From the NCBI RefSeq assembly GCF_900091465.1, contig NZ_FMHV01000002.1:5456001-5520000 (forward strand): a DNA stretch of 64,000 nucleotides. The letters run 5' to 3'. Position 1 is the stretch's first letter; every line of letters begins with the position of its first letter. Source of the DNA: Micromonospora rhizosphaerae. GTDB taxonomy: Bacteria > Actinomycetota > Actinomycetes > Mycobacteriales > Micromonosporaceae. This document shows positions 9,405 to 18,404 of the stretch, piece after piece. Below the pieces are notes generated by a model. The model saw nothing but the letters and a program-made list of their open reading frames with translations, did not search any database and was not told where the DNA came from. A program made the position numbers and the translations under genes.

Positions 9405-9591
9405 CGCCGCCGACGCGGCAGTCGCGGCGGCCGGCCGCCGGTTTTCGAAAAGCAGCTCTACAAGCACCGCAACGTCGTGGGGCGCTGCTTCAACCGCCTC
9501 AAGCAGTGCCGCAACCGCCATCCGCTACGACAAGACAGCGACCTCGTGCCAGGCCACGGTCGCCGTCGCCGCGTTCCTGCAATGGTTGTGA
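9405..9591 (+). mobile_element. IS5-family transposase C-terminal remnant
   Basis: One frame reads GRPPVFEKQLYKHRNVVGRC then FNRLKQ, the conserved region around the catalytic Glu of IS5-family (IS427-group) transposases; after a one-base shift another frame completes it with AIRYDKTATSCQATVAVAA and FLQWL then a stop. Nothing upstream belongs to the transposase, so only the last 60 or so codons persist. No inverted repeat is recognised. It is an inactive scar of an old insertion. Confidence 0.7.
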
Positions 9592-9683
9592 CTCTTTGAA
9601 GACGGGCCCAAGTGCCCGGCGGCTGCTCCCGTCCGCAGCGGCCGGCCGTGGTTCGCGGCTCCAACCGCTTCCCGGGGCGGTGG

Positions 9684-10050
9684 TCATGGCGCCTCGGCCG
9701 GGCAGGTTTGGTGCAGCCGGGCCAGCACCGCCCTGCTCGCCTCGTGCAGGGCGTCGACCTGGGCCGGTGAGCGCGTCGAAGAACAGCTCGCGGAGCCGGG
9801 CGGCGTGGGCGGGCGCGGCAGACCGGATGCCAGCCAGGCCTGCGTCGGTGAGCCGGACCGTGGGTGCCCGGCCGTCCTCCAGGCACGCCTCCCGGACGAC
9901 CAGGCCCCGCTGCTCCATCCGACGGATCTGGTGGGCGAGCCGGCTCTTCTCCCACTGGAGCTCGGCCCGGAGCGTCCGGGCCCGCATGGCGTGGTCCGGG
10001 GCGCCGGCGAGGGCGGCGAGCATCTCGAAGTCGGACTCGGAGATGCCCGA
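9684..10050 (-). pseudogene. MarR-family regulator remnant, frameshifted
   Basis: The frame contains ISESDFEMLAALAGAP, a winged-helix core (RARTLRAELQWEKSRLAHQI then RRMEQRGLVVRE) and a wing (DGRAPTVRLTDAGLAGI), all typical of MarR regulators. At ...FFDALTG one base is out of register; the neighbouring frame continues with AQVDALHEASRAVLARLHQT and ends at 9684. The N-terminal dimerisation helix is missing and the 5' end runs directly into an oppositely oriented oxidase remnant, so the regulator is broken at both ends. Confidence 0.65.
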
Positions 10051-10054
10051 ATCC

Positions 10055-10815
10055 AACCGCGTTCGAGTTCGAGGTCGACGAGGTCGGGCCGGTCGGCTGG
10101 GCCCAGTTCGTCCTCGACGCGAGCGACCCGGCCGACCTGATGGTCAAGTGGGCCGCCGCGGTCGAGGCCGCGCCGCGCGACCTCACCAGCGCGATCATCA
10201 TGGGCCCGCCCCGGCTGGGTCAGCCGCCGGTGGCCCACGTGATGGCGATGGTCGACTCGGACGACCCGGCCACGATCGTGGCCCAGCTCCAGCCGGTCGC
10301 CGACATCGCCCCGGGCTACGACCAGTCGGTGGTGCTCACCTCGTACGCCTCGGTGATGGCGAACGCCAGCGACGGCCCGCACCAGGCGCAGGGCGAACCG
10401 ATCTCCCGCACTGGCCTGATCGAGCACCTCACGCCCGCGTTCGCCGAGGCCGCCGCCCGCCCTGCTGGCCGGCGGCGTCGTCTACTTCTTTCACATCCGG
10501 TCGGTCGGCGGCGCGGTCACCGACGTCGACCCGGACGCCATGGCGTGGCGCCACCGGGCGGTGAACTTCCACGTCACCGCGTTCGGGCGGCACCGCGGCC
10601 GGCTGGACGCGCGGTGGGACGACCTCTTGGCCCCCTACCTGCACGGCACCTATCTCAGCTTCGAGACCGACCTACGGCCGGAGCGCCTCGCCGAGGCGTT
10701 CCCGCCCCGCACCCTGGCCCGGTCGCGCACGCTGAAGAAGCGGTACGACCCGGACGGTCTGTTCCGCGACAACTTCCTCATCACACCCGACACCGCATCG
10801 AGGACCACGCCATGA
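10055..10815 (+). pseudogene. FAD-linked oxidase (BBE domain) remnant, N-terminus missing
   Basis: The frame gives the substrate domain of berberine-bridge-type FAD oxidases (GPVGWAQFVLDASDPADLM, DLTSAIIMGPP), then near 10455 shifts by one base; the next frame continues PALLAGGVVYFFHIRSVGGA, AVNFHVTAFG and the C-terminal BBE motif (RTLKKRYDPDGLFRDNF). The FAD-binding PP-loop domain is absent, so at least half the gene is lost. The stop overlaps the ATG of the downstream LLM oxidoreductase, showing the two were once an operon. Confidence 0.75.
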
Positions 10816-11720
10816 CCGACTACGGGCACGACCTGCTGTTCGGAGCCTTCGTCACGCCCACCGCCCAGCCCGTCCGGCACGCCGTCGACCTGGCCGTAAC
10901 GGCCGAACGGGCCGGGCTCGACCTGGTCACCTTCCAGGACCACCCGTATCAGCCGCGGTTCCACGACACCTGGACCCTGCTGAGCTATGTGGCCGCGCGC
11001 ACCGAGCGGATCCACCTCAGCGGCAACGTCCTCAACCTGCCACTGCGGCAGCCGGCCGTGCTGGCCCGCAGCGCGGCCAGCCTCGACCTGCTCAGCGGCG
11101 GCCGGTTCGAGCTGGGCATCGGCGCGGGCGGGTTCTGGGACGCCATCGAGGCGATGGGCGGCCGTCGGCTCAGCCCCGGCCAGGCGGTCGACGCGCTGGA
11201 GGAGGCGATCCGGGTCGTCCGCGAGATCTGGGCCGCCGGCAAGCCCGGCGGCGTACGCGTCGACGGCGAATACTACCGGGTCCACGGCGCCAAGCGGGGA
11301 CCCGCCCCGGCCCACGACGTGAACGTCTGGATCGGCGCGTACAAGCCGAGGATGCTGCGGCTCACCGGGCGGGTGGCCGACGGTTGGCTGCCCACCCTCC
11401 AGTACCTCCAGGGCGGGCCGGCCGACCTGACGCAGATGAACGCGCTCATCGACGAGGGCGCCGCGGCGGCCGGCCGGGAGCCCGCGCAGGTCCGGCGGCT
11501 GCTCAACATCGGCGGCCAGTTCGCATCGACCGGCCGGTCGCTGCTCAACGGCCCGCCCGAGCAGTGGGCGGAGGACCTCGCCGGGCTGACCCTGGAGCAC
11601 GGGGTGAGCGCCTTCATCCTCGCCGCCGACGACCCGGCGGCGATCGAGCTGTTCGCCGCGGAGGTCGTCCCGGTCACCCGGCAACTGGTCGCCGAGGAAC
11701 GCGCCCGCCGCGCGGCCTGA
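10812..11720 (+). CDS. LLM-class flavin-dependent oxidoreductase
   Basis: A 302-residue luciferase-like monooxygenase family protein: FGAFVTPTAQP N-terminus, LVTFQDHPYQPRF, SYVAARTERIHLSGNVLNLP, SGGRFELGIGAG and VRVDGEYYRVHG are hallmarks of the TIM-barrel that binds F420 or FMN. Such enzymes reduce or oxygenate small organic substrates. It starts ATGA-overlapping the stop of a decayed FAD oxidase gene, and no frameshift is seen in it, so it remains potentially active. Cofactor (F420 versus FMN) and substrate are not readable. Confidence 0.88.
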   Translation: MTDYGHDLLFGAFVTPTAQPVRHAVDLAVTAERAGLDLVTFQDHPYQPRFHDTWTLLSYVAARTERIHLSGNVLNLPLRQPAVLARSAASLDLLSGGRFELGIGAGGFWDAIEAMGGRRLSPGQAVDALEEAIRVVREIWAAGKPGGVRVDGEYYRVHGAKRGPAPAHDVNVWIGAYKPRMLRLTGRVADGWLPTLQYLQGGPADLTQMNALIDEGAAAAGREPAQVRRLLNIGGQFASTGRSLLNGPPEQWAEDLAGLTLEHGVSAFILAADDPAAIELFAAEVVPVTRQLVAEERARRAA

Positions 11721-12004
11721 CGCCGTCGGCGGCGCGCGGGCCACCGCTGGCGGCCGAGGCAGCGGGCGGCGGGGGCTTGGCGTCAGCCGTCGGTGTCCCG
11801 GCCTGCCGCCTCGACCGCGTCCAGCCGGCGGCGCAGGTGCGGCCGCTGCTGCCGATGCCTGTTGGCTGCACCATCTGCCGCCCCTGCTGGTCTCGCCCTC
11901 TGTCTGGCCGCCCCGTACTCCTTCGTATGGACGGGATGGGCGGCGCAAGAGCTAGCCACCCGCCACAATGTCAATTGCCCGCGCACGGAATGGAAGGATG
12001 GGCG

Positions 12005-12877
12005 ATGAGACTAGGTCTGCACTACTGGAACTTCTCCACGCCCGCCCACCCGTCGGAGATGGCTCCGACCCTGGCGGAAACCGCTCGGATCTCGGAGGAG
12101 GCCGGTGTCTCCGCGTTCACCGTCATGGACCACTACTTCCAGATGGAGTTCACGACGTCGGCAGATGAGCCGATGCTCGAGGCCTACACGACTCTGGGCT
12201 ATGTGGCCGCGAAGACTGAACGGATGACACTGGGTGTCCTCGTCACCGGGGTGATGTACCGCTACCCCGGCCTCCTCGCCAAGATTGTCACCACTCTCGA
12301 CGTGCTCTCCGGCGGGCGGACCCGGCTCGGCATCGGCGCGTCGTGGTACGACCGCGAGCAGCGCGGCCTGGGCGTACCGATCGTGCCAGTCAGGGAGCGC
12401 TTCGAACGGCTCGAGGAAACATTGCAGATCTGCTTGCAGATGTGGAGCGACAACAACGGCCGGTTCGACGGCAGGTACTACCAGCTGGCTGAGACGCTGA
12501 GCATGCCGGCCCCGATCAGCCGACCGCATCCACCGATCATGATCGGTGGCAGCGGCGAGAAGAAGACCCTGCGGCTCGTGGCCCGCTACGCCGACGCGTG
12601 CAACCTGTTCGGCAACAGCCCGCCCGAGGTTGCGCACAAGCTCGACGTGCTGCGGGAGCATTGTGCCGCCGAAGGCCGGGACTACGGCAGCATCGAAAAG
12701 ACAGTGCTCGTCATGCGTCCACCCCTGGCTGACGTCGACGCGTTCGTGGCCGAGGTGGCAGAGTACGCGGCGCTCGGCGTGACCGAGGTGCAGACGATGC
12801 CCGACCGACACCCGGTGGAGTTCGCGCAGCAACTGGCCGACGAGCAGGTCGTAGCACGACTGGCGGAATTAGCCTGA
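12005..12877 (+). CDS. LLM-class F420-dependent oxidoreductase
   Basis: A 290-residue luciferase-like protein starting MRLGLHYWNFSTPAHPSEM, with FTVMDHYFQMEF, TTLGYVAAKTERMTLGVLVT, SGGRTRLGIGASWYDREQRG and SRPHPPIMIGGSGEKKTLRL. These match the actinobacterial F420-dependent subgroup in which the MDH(Y/F) segment and the IGGSGE(K/R)KTL loop sit at the cofactor pocket. ATG at 12005 is preceded by a GAAGG-rich stretch. The 285 bases before it show no gene. The substrate is unknown. Confidence 0.88.
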   Translation: MRLGLHYWNFSTPAHPSEMAPTLAETARISEEAGVSAFTVMDHYFQMEFTTSADEPMLEAYTTLGYVAAKTERMTLGVLVTGVMYRYPGLLAKIVTTLDVLSGGRTRLGIGASWYDREQRGLGVPIVPVRERFERLEETLQICLQMWSDNNGRFDGRYYQLAETLSMPAPISRPHPPIMIGGSGEKKTLRLVARYADACNLFGNSPPEVAHKLDVLREHCAAEGRDYGSIEKTVLVMRPPLADVDAFVAEVAEYAALGVTEVQTMPDRHPVEFAQQLADEQVVARLAELA

Positions 12878-13152
12878 TCTCGGCGTTCAAGCGAGGCCCA
12901 GCAACCGCACACCCTTCTCCGGGCGGGCCGGCCCAAATTGTGCCGGCTGCTTGACCTCTTCGGTCTTCTCTGGGAGGTCACGCCGACCCGTTTGCCCACA
13001 TCACCGCAGGTCAGGGCGCTGCCCCCGGCCGACCTCGGTGATGCCGCCAGGCGACATGGAGTGCGGTCGACTGCTGCCAGATACTGCTGAGCACTCCGTG
13101 TGAAGCAGGACACCGCGCCGGCACTGACCTGGGGAAGAGGGATGATGCGGAC

Positions 13153-13950
13153 GTGGCCAATGACAGCGGTTATCTGCTCGACAATCAGCAGGCGGAAGCG
13201 GGGACGCGCTTTGGCGCCCTGGCGGCGCTGTTCAACCCTTCCACGTTCCGGCACATCGACGCGCTCGGCATCGCGGGAGGCTGGCGGTGTTGGGAAGTCG
13301 GCGCCGGAGGCCCCAGCGTGCCCTCCTGGCTCGCCGCGCGCGTCGGTCCGGCCGGGCACGTGCTTGCCACCGACATAGACGTCTCGTGGATGACCGCTGC
13401 CGCCGGCGCCGGCTACGAGGTCCGCCGCCACAACGTCGGCGTCGAGCCGCCGCCAGGGGATGGATTCGTCCTGGTGCACGCGCGCCTCGTCCTGGTGCAT
13501 GTTCCACAGCGTGCCGCGGCGCTGGCCGCCATGATCTCGGCTCTGCGGCCTGGCGGCTGGTTGCTGGTGGAGGAGGCCGACCCGATGATGCAGCCGCTGG
13601 TCTGCCCGGACGAGTCGGGTCCGGCCCAGCGGCTGGCCAACAAACTCAAGCGCGACTTCCGCACGCTGATGGCTCAGCGTGGTGTCGACCTGTCCTACGG
13701 GCGGGCGTTGCCTCGATTGTTACGCGGCGCGGGACTCGTCGACGTCGAAGCCGACGCCTTCTTCCCGATGACCGGCGCTGCCTGCACCCTGCTGGAGCAG
13801 GCCACCGTGACGCAGATCCGCGACCGGCTGGTCGCCGCCGGCCTGGCTACCAACGAAGAAGTCGACCGGCATCTCGACAACGTCGCAGCGGGGCTTCTCG
13901 ATCTCGCTACCTCGCCCATGATCTCGGCCTGGGGCCGGAAACCTGCTTGA
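13153..13950 (+). CDS. SAM-dependent methyltransferase (class I)
   Basis: A 265-residue protein: after a conserved N-terminal region (LAALFNPSTFRHIDALGI) comes the Rossmann motif I as CWEVGAGGPSVPSWLA, motif II VLATDIDVSW, and motif IV around GFVLVHARLVLVHVPQRAA, followed by LRPGGWLLVEEADP. This architecture matches actinomycete small-molecule methyltransferases of the UbiE/Methyltransf_11 type. GTG at 13153 follows GGGAAGAGGG. It stands alone between intergenic stretches. Substrate unknown. Confidence 0.85.
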   Translation: MANDSGYLLDNQQAEAGTRFGALAALFNPSTFRHIDALGIAGGWRCWEVGAGGPSVPSWLAARVGPAGHVLATDIDVSWMTAAAGAGYEVRRHNVGVEPPPGDGFVLVHARLVLVHVPQRAAALAAMISALRPGGWLLVEEADPMMQPLVCPDESGPAQRLANKLKRDFRTLMAQRGVDLSYGRALPRLLRGAGLVDVEADAFFPMTGAACTLLEQATVTQIRDRLVAAGLATNEEVDRHLDNVAAGLLDLATSPMISAWGRKPA

Positions 13951-14473
13951 ATCGCTCGAAAATCCGTACGATCGTCCACCGGCACTGCAACGGGTCCCCG
14001 CCCCACATCCTCGTCTCGACACATGACAGCGCACGGCGTCAGACGCTACCAACGCGCGGACAGCGGCTATGACAGGACATTCGGCTAGGTTCCGGCTGCA
14101 TTGAGTTCGTCGGCGTAGTGCCTGGCCTTCCCAAGCAGCTTTCTCAATCGACGGAGGCCCTCGGCCGAGGGCAGCTGTGACTGCCACGGGGAGACGGCAT
14201 GCCAGCCCTTGCTACACAACGGCTCGGTGTGGTCCTCAACCTCCACGCCCTCTGGTGCCTGCGGTAACCGGAACAGCAGCGTGTCCGTGCCTAAGGCCAC
14301 AACGGCCACCACGCCGTTGTGCACGATCACAGCGACCCCGTACAACGGGACGACCACGTGCGGTGAGCCGGCGATATCGCCCAGCCGCTCAATCAGGTCT
14401 GGGTGCGCGTGCATCTCCCAGCCGTCGAGGTCCGCTTCACGTCGCCCCGTACCCGGCTGCGCTTGGGCTCTTA

Positions 14474-15343
14474 GGGCGCGTCTCATTTGGATGGTCGTTG
14501 GCCTGGGGCATGATCTGCTCCCGTGGACGGGGCCATGATCCGTACTTGGGCGCCGGATGATCTCTGGGAGATAGCGGCGCCGTTGATCCCGCCCGCGCCG
14601 GTTCGTCGGCAGGGTGGTGGTCGCCGGCGGGTGGATGACCGGGCGGTGCTGGCCGCGATCGTGTACGTGACCCAGGCGGGTTGTTCCTGGTGGAAGCTGC
14701 CTGAGGCGTCGTTCGGTGTCACCAGGGCCACCGCGCACCGCAGGTTCACCGAGTGGACCGCGGCCGGGTTCTGGCTCCGGCTGCACGAGGCGACCCTGGA
14801 CCGGCTCGGCGCCGACCGGCGGATCGACTGGTCGAGGGCGGTGGTCGACTCGATCAGTGTGCGGGCGGAAAAGGGGGCGATCTGACTGGCCCAAACCCGG
14901 TCGACCGCGGCAAACCAGGCAGCAAACTCCACGTCATCTGCGACCGGAAGGGGCTGCCCCTGGCTGTGCTGGTCACCGCCGCGAACGTCCACGACAGCCA
15001 ACTGCTGCTGCCCATGCTCGACAGCGTCCCGGCGATCCGCACACCCAACGGGCGCCGCCGGTGGCGGCCAGACAAGTTGCACGCCGACAAGGCGTACGAC
15101 GCCCGCGAGCTGCGCCGCGAGGTCCGGCGACGGGGGATCAAGGTACGCATCGCCCGTAAGGGCATCGAGTCCTCCACGCGTCTGGGCCGGCACCGCTGGG
15201 TCGTTGAAGCCTGCATGTCCTGGCTGATGCGCTACCGGCGCCTCGTTCGCCGCTATGACCGCAAGGGCGATCACTTCGAAGCCTTCGCCACCATCGCCAG
15301 CACCCTGATCTGCTACCGCCGCCTCACCAAATGAGACGCGCCC
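14474..15343 (+). mobile_element. IS5-family insertion sequence, 870 bp, TTA target duplication
   Basis: The element is bounded by perfect 17-bp inverted repeats (GGGCGCGTCTCATTTGG and its complement) and flanked by TTA on both sides (14471-14473, 15344-15346), the TNA-type duplication of the IS427 group of IS5. It carries one two-frame transposase. The stop codon of the transposase lies within the right repeat. Complete ends and intact frames indicate a potentially active copy. Confidence 0.92.
14535..15334 (+). CDS. IS5-family transposase, expressed by -1 frameshift
   Basis: The first frame (MIRTWAPDDLWEIAAPLIPP... to SVRAEKGAI) holds the N-terminal HTH part and the first catalytic Asp (VVDSIS). 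Its end lies on AAAAGGGGG (14869-14877); slipping back one base joins GGDLTGPNPVDRGKPGSK and the rest, with the second Asp in LHADKAYDA and the Glu in RWVVEACMSWL. The DDE triad is therefore only complete in the fused product, as in other frameshifting IS427-group elements. A GTG at 14523 is an alternative start. Confidence 0.88.
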
Positions 15344-15535
15344 TTAGATACTCCAGCAGATCCAGGTTGACCTCGGAATCCGATAGACCCATTCCTCCAT
15401 TGAACTAGGTATCGACAGCCGCCGACAGAAGTGCACCCGTAGGGCAGGGTTGCCCGGTCACTGGAGGGCCGCCACACTGGGAACGCCGTCAGCCCCCTCG
15501 GCGCAGCCACCCCGCCCTAGCTTTCGGAGCAACTC

Positions 15536-16297
15536 GTGGAACGCCCCGACGCCGCCTCGACGTTCACGCCCGTGCTGCGCCTGTTGCTGGGCCTGCTCGG
15601 AGCGGGGTCGTTTGGCGCCGGGACGACGGCGGTGTTCCTCACCGAGAACGGCACAGGCAGTGCCGTGATGCTCGCGTTCGGGGGTGTGCTGCTGGTCCTG
15701 GCGCTATTGGGCAACCGCATCGAGAGCCTGGAGTTCGGTGGCGCCCAACTCAAGCTGCGCGCCGCCGCAGCGGAGAAGTTCGCCCTGGCCGAGGAGTCCG
15801 AGCAACTGGGAAACGACGCGCTGGCACAACAGCTACGCACCGAAGCCCATTCACTGCTAGACGCAGCGGCCGGTCCAGTCGCGGCCAACTACCGCTCCGT
15901 ACGCAACTCGATGCGCGCCGGACCTGACCGCACTCGGGCAATGGAAGCGGTTGTAACCCAAGCCCGCCGCCTCGCCACCACGCACTCGTTCGAGCCAGAT
16001 CAAGTCCGGCACTGGCTACGCGAGGGCACCGACGAGGAGCGAATCACCGCACTGGCCATGATGCAGGCGGAGCCCGCGCTGCGAGACTTCGACGCGATGT
16101 TGAGCGCCATCGCCGACTCACGCAGCGCGTTCGAGCAATACCACGCGTTGCGGCTGGCCGTCGAAATGATTGACGGGCTGGAAGAGGTACAGCGGATCCG
16201 GCTCGCCCAGACCGTTCGGGACGCACGCGGCATCCGATTCCGGCAGGGCACCGACCGCTGGCAGCTCAGCGAGAAGATCCTGCACCGGCTCGGCTAA
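15536..16297 (+). CDS. membrane-anchored hypothetical protein
   Basis: A 253-residue protein with two N-terminal transmembrane helices (FTPVLRLLLGLLGAGSFGAG and VMLAFGGVLLVLALLG) followed by a charged, helical cytoplasmic domain rich in Ala, Glu and Arg (heptad-like around KLRAAAAEKFALAEESEQL). GTG at 15536 has CGGAG upstream. No catalytic motif or known domain is recognised. The topology suggests a small membrane-bound scaffold or regulator; this is only an inference from shape. Confidence 0.6.
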   Translation: MERPDAASTFTPVLRLLLGLLGAGSFGAGTTAVFLTENGTGSAVMLAFGGVLLVLALLGNRIESLEFGGAQLKLRAAAAEKFALAEESEQLGNDALAQQLRTEAHSLLDAAAGPVAANYRSVRNSMRAGPDRTRAMEAVVTQARRLATTHSFEPDQVRHWLREGTDEERITALAMMQAEPALRDFDAMLSAIADSRSAFEQYHALRLAVEMIDGLEEVQRIRLAQTVRDARGIRFRQGTDRWQLSEKILHRLG

Positions 16298-16653
16298 TTC
16301 AAGAGTCGGTCTTCATCGTATGCAACGACTGCCGGCGCAGTATGTCTTGTCTCGGAGGACCGGGCCGCTGGGTATGGCCTTCCGGCAGGTACAGGATCGG
16401 CCGGTTGGCGTTTGACCGCCGGCACCCCGTGTGCCGGACGGGTAGGCCACGAAGGATGGCCTCAGCCCGGCATCTTCCTCAGGCGGCGCCGTCCCCGGCA
16501 GTGGAGCCGGTGCATCACGTAGCACGGCCTACGACACGGGCGGTCGCAGTGAATAGGTGACGCGGAAAGGCGATGCGGCTCATTGGCTGCTCTGGGTGAT
16601 GATGCTTCGGGTTCCGCCGGGGCGGGGTGCTCGTCTCGCCGCCGCCTGTCCGG
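16298..16653. other. gap without a supported gene
   Basis: About 350 bases between the membrane protein and a truncated gene. Short frames exist on both strands but none has a credible start, codon pattern or family motif. No repeat, RNA gene or terminator hairpin stands out. Confidence 0.4.
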
Positions 16654-16917
16654 TCATGCCGTCGGGTGGTGACCGAAGCCGGCCATCGCCACGCCAACCG
16701 CCTTCTCGTACAGCACCACATTGCTGAGACCTACCCGTCGCCCGTCAGCAAGGCTCCGGCACGACGGCCACATGATCGACCGCAGTCCCGGATGCTCGAC
16801 GACGCGGAGCGACTCACTCGACTCCAGCTCCACCCCGCTCTCGTCGCACCAGGCGACGACAGCGGACCAGAACCGGTCCACGCTCTCCCAGCCGTTGCAA
16901 AGAGCCTCAGCGGCTCT
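16654..16917 (-). pseudogene. C-terminal part of an unknown gene, cut by the IS607 element
   Basis: Starting at the element's 3' border, the minus frame reads ALCNGWESVDRFWSAVVAWC, then ELESSESLRVVEHPGLRSIM and ends VGVAMAGFGHHPTA at 16654. The composition is protein-like, with no start codon before the border, so the 5' part was probably displaced by the element. The matching N-terminal half is not recognised on the other side of the element, where sequence has also been lost. Family unknown. Confidence 0.4.
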
Positions 16918-17100
16918 CAGCAATTCCAGCCTTTCGGCTGGAAAGGTCCGTACCGGTGTCACCGGAGCCTGAGGGCTTCGGTGACCTGATGACGGTCTCC
17001 CGTTTCCTGCTGCCGCTGGTGCGGCAGGTTTGTGCCACCTGCCCACCCCGCCCTGGCCTTTCGGCTGGGGCGGGTGTTGCGGGTCTTCTGGTCGGCTCCA
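16918..17100 (-). ncRNA. predicted TnpB guide RNA (omegaRNA) scaffold region, copy A
   Basis: TnpB nucleases use a guide RNA transcribed from the 3' part of tnpB through the element's right end. Here the 42 bases after the tnpB stop match those of the second copy almost exactly and contain the hairpin CCAGCC-GAAA-GGCTGG (16926-16941). The last bases before the border are identical in both copies; downstream DNA, the expected guide, differs. The 5' boundary is arbitrary. Confidence 0.6.
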
Positions 17101-18404
17101 CGGGGTTTCGACGCTTGTGCGTCCTGGTCTCCGGCCACTCCGGTACCAGTGGCCGCTGCGAGAGCGGCGAGGTTGCGGGCTGCGTTCTCGTCCCGGTCAA
17201 GGACGAGGCCGCAGGCGTCGCAGTGGTAGGTCCGGACGTGCAACGGCAGCTTGGCTTTCACCGCCCCGCAGCCCGAACAGGTCTTCGAGGACGGGTACCA
17301 GCGGTCGGCGACCACGGTCCGCCCGCCCGTCCAGCCGGTCTTGTAGGTGATCTGCCGCCGGATCTCGCCGAACCCGGCGTCGGCGACCTTGCGGGCCAGG
17401 CGCCGGTTCTTGAGCATTCCCGCGACGTTGAGGTCTTCGACCACCACGGTGGCGTATTCGGCGGTGATGGTGGTGGTGAGCTTGTGCAGCGCGTCGGCGC
17501 GCAGGTTCGCCACCCGGTAGTGGACGCGGTTGCGCTCAAGGTCGGCCTTGAGCCACCGCTTCGACGGCGTCTGCCTGGTGCGGCGGTCCAGCCCCTGCCG
17601 GCGGGAGACACGGCGACACAGGCGCTTGAGCTGTTTGATGGCCTGGTCGTAGTGGGCTGGGTTGGACACGTACCGGACTTCACCTGCCGAGTCGGCCATC
17701 ACGGCGAGGCACTTCACGCCGAGGTCCACGCCGGCGGCCACTTCGGGCCGGCTCGGAGTGCGCTGGGCGCGTTCGATCTCCACCTGGAAGGACACGAACC
17801 AGCGGCCACGTTCCAGCCGCACGGTGGCGGACAGGATGCGGGCGGTGCCGTTATCCACGCGGCGCTCAAGCTTGCGGGTGGACTCGTGCGTGCGGATCGT
17901 CCCGAGCCGGGGCAGGGTGATGTGCCGTCGGTCCGCCTCGACACGGATGGTGCCGGTGGTGAACCGGCAAGACATGCGCGCCCGGTGCTTCGACTTGCGG
18001 CGAGGAACGCCCATACGCTGGCCTTTGCGCTGCCCACGCTTGGACTTGGCGTAGTTGTCAAACGCGGCAGCTGCGGCTGCCAGCCCGGTGTTGTATGCCT
18101 CCTTGGAGTTCTCCTGCCACCAGCGGCAAAAACGCGGGTCGGTCTTCTTGACCTGGTTGAACTCCTTGCGCAGCGCGGGCAGCGACCACGGCCGCCACGG
18201 CGTCAGATGCTGCCCCGAAACGCCGTAGGACTCCTCCGCCCCGCGCTGCCACCACGATGCCGAAACCCACGACACGGCCCAGTTGTAGGCTGCACGCGCC
18301 GCACCGCAGTGCGACCGCAGCGCCTGCTGCTGACTGGCGTTTGGGTCGAGCGCGAAGCGGAACGCCTGCACCACCCAGCCGGGGCGCGGTTCGAACTTCT
18401 TCAC
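16959..18404 (-). CDS. tnpB: TnpB, RNA-guided DNA endonuclease of IS607-type element A
   Basis: A 481-residue protein with the TnpB order: N-terminal KKFEPRPGWVVQAFRF and SHCGAARAAYNWAVSW helices, a wedge/beta domain, then a RuvC fold with Asp227 in AAGVDLGVKCLA, Glu323 in VVVEDLNVAGM and the DRD at 403-405 in LDRDENAARNLA. A four-Cys zinc ribbon (CSGC at 376-379, CDAC at 395-398) lies between. All catalytic residues are present. The GTG start overlaps the orfX stop (GTGA), so it was expressed by coupling. TnpB cleaves DNA next to a short motif using the omegaRNA, favouring retention of the element at its donor site. Confidence 0.92.
   Translation of the reverse strand: MKKFEPRPGWVVQAFRFALDPNASQQQALRSHCGAARAAYNWAVSWVSASWWQRGAEESYGVSGQHLTPWRPWSLPALRKEFNQVKKTDPRFCRWWQENSKEAYNTGLAAAAAAFDNYAKSKRGQRKGQRMGVPRRKSKHRARMSCRFTTGTIRVEADRRHITLPRLGTIRTHESTRKLERRVDNGTARILSATVRLERGRWFVSFQVEIERAQRTPSRPEVAAGVDLGVKCLAVMADSAGEVRYVSNPAHYDQAIKQLKRLCRRVSRRQGLDRRTRQTPSKRWLKADLERNRVHYRVANLRADALHKLTTTITAEYATVVVEDLNVAGMLKNRRLARKVADAGFGEIRRQITYKTGWTGGRTVVADRWYPSSKTCSGCGAVKAKLPLHVRTYHCDACGLVLDRDENAARNLAALAAATGTGVAGDQDAQASKPRGADQKTRNTRPSRKARAGWAGGTNLPHQRQQETGDRHQVTEALRLR

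Larger units (their letters stand above)
14085..15392 (-). pseudogene. small conserved-looking gene split by an IS5-family insertion
   Basis: Removing the element at 14474-15343 and one TTA copy restores a single frame from ATG 15392 (GGAGGA upstream) to TAG 14085: it starts MGLSDSEVNLDLLEYL, crosses the junction as LEYLRAQAQPG and continues ERLGDIAGSPHVVVPLYGVA to LLGKARHYADELNAAGT. The protein is about 145 residues with an alpha/beta look and no recognised domain. Because both halves read perfectly across the junction, the insertion is recent. The function is unknown; it may be a small cytosolic enzyme-like protein. Confidence 0.75.

Noticed and set aside
9458..11948. Long open frames on the strand opposite the LLM and oxidase genes.
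   Set aside because: Composition is Arg/Ala/Pro-rich antisense of conserved genes; only the MarR-like motif stretch was retained.
9188..13950. A natural-product gene cluster, suggested by LLM and BBE oxidases and a methyltransferase close together.
   Set aside because: No core synthase is present, the oxidase is broken and the genes are separated by unrelated remnants.
16299..16560. A 72-residue plus-strand frame (MSCLGGPGRWVW...).
   Set aside because: No start signal, no motif and codon usage like noise; left as an unexplained gap.
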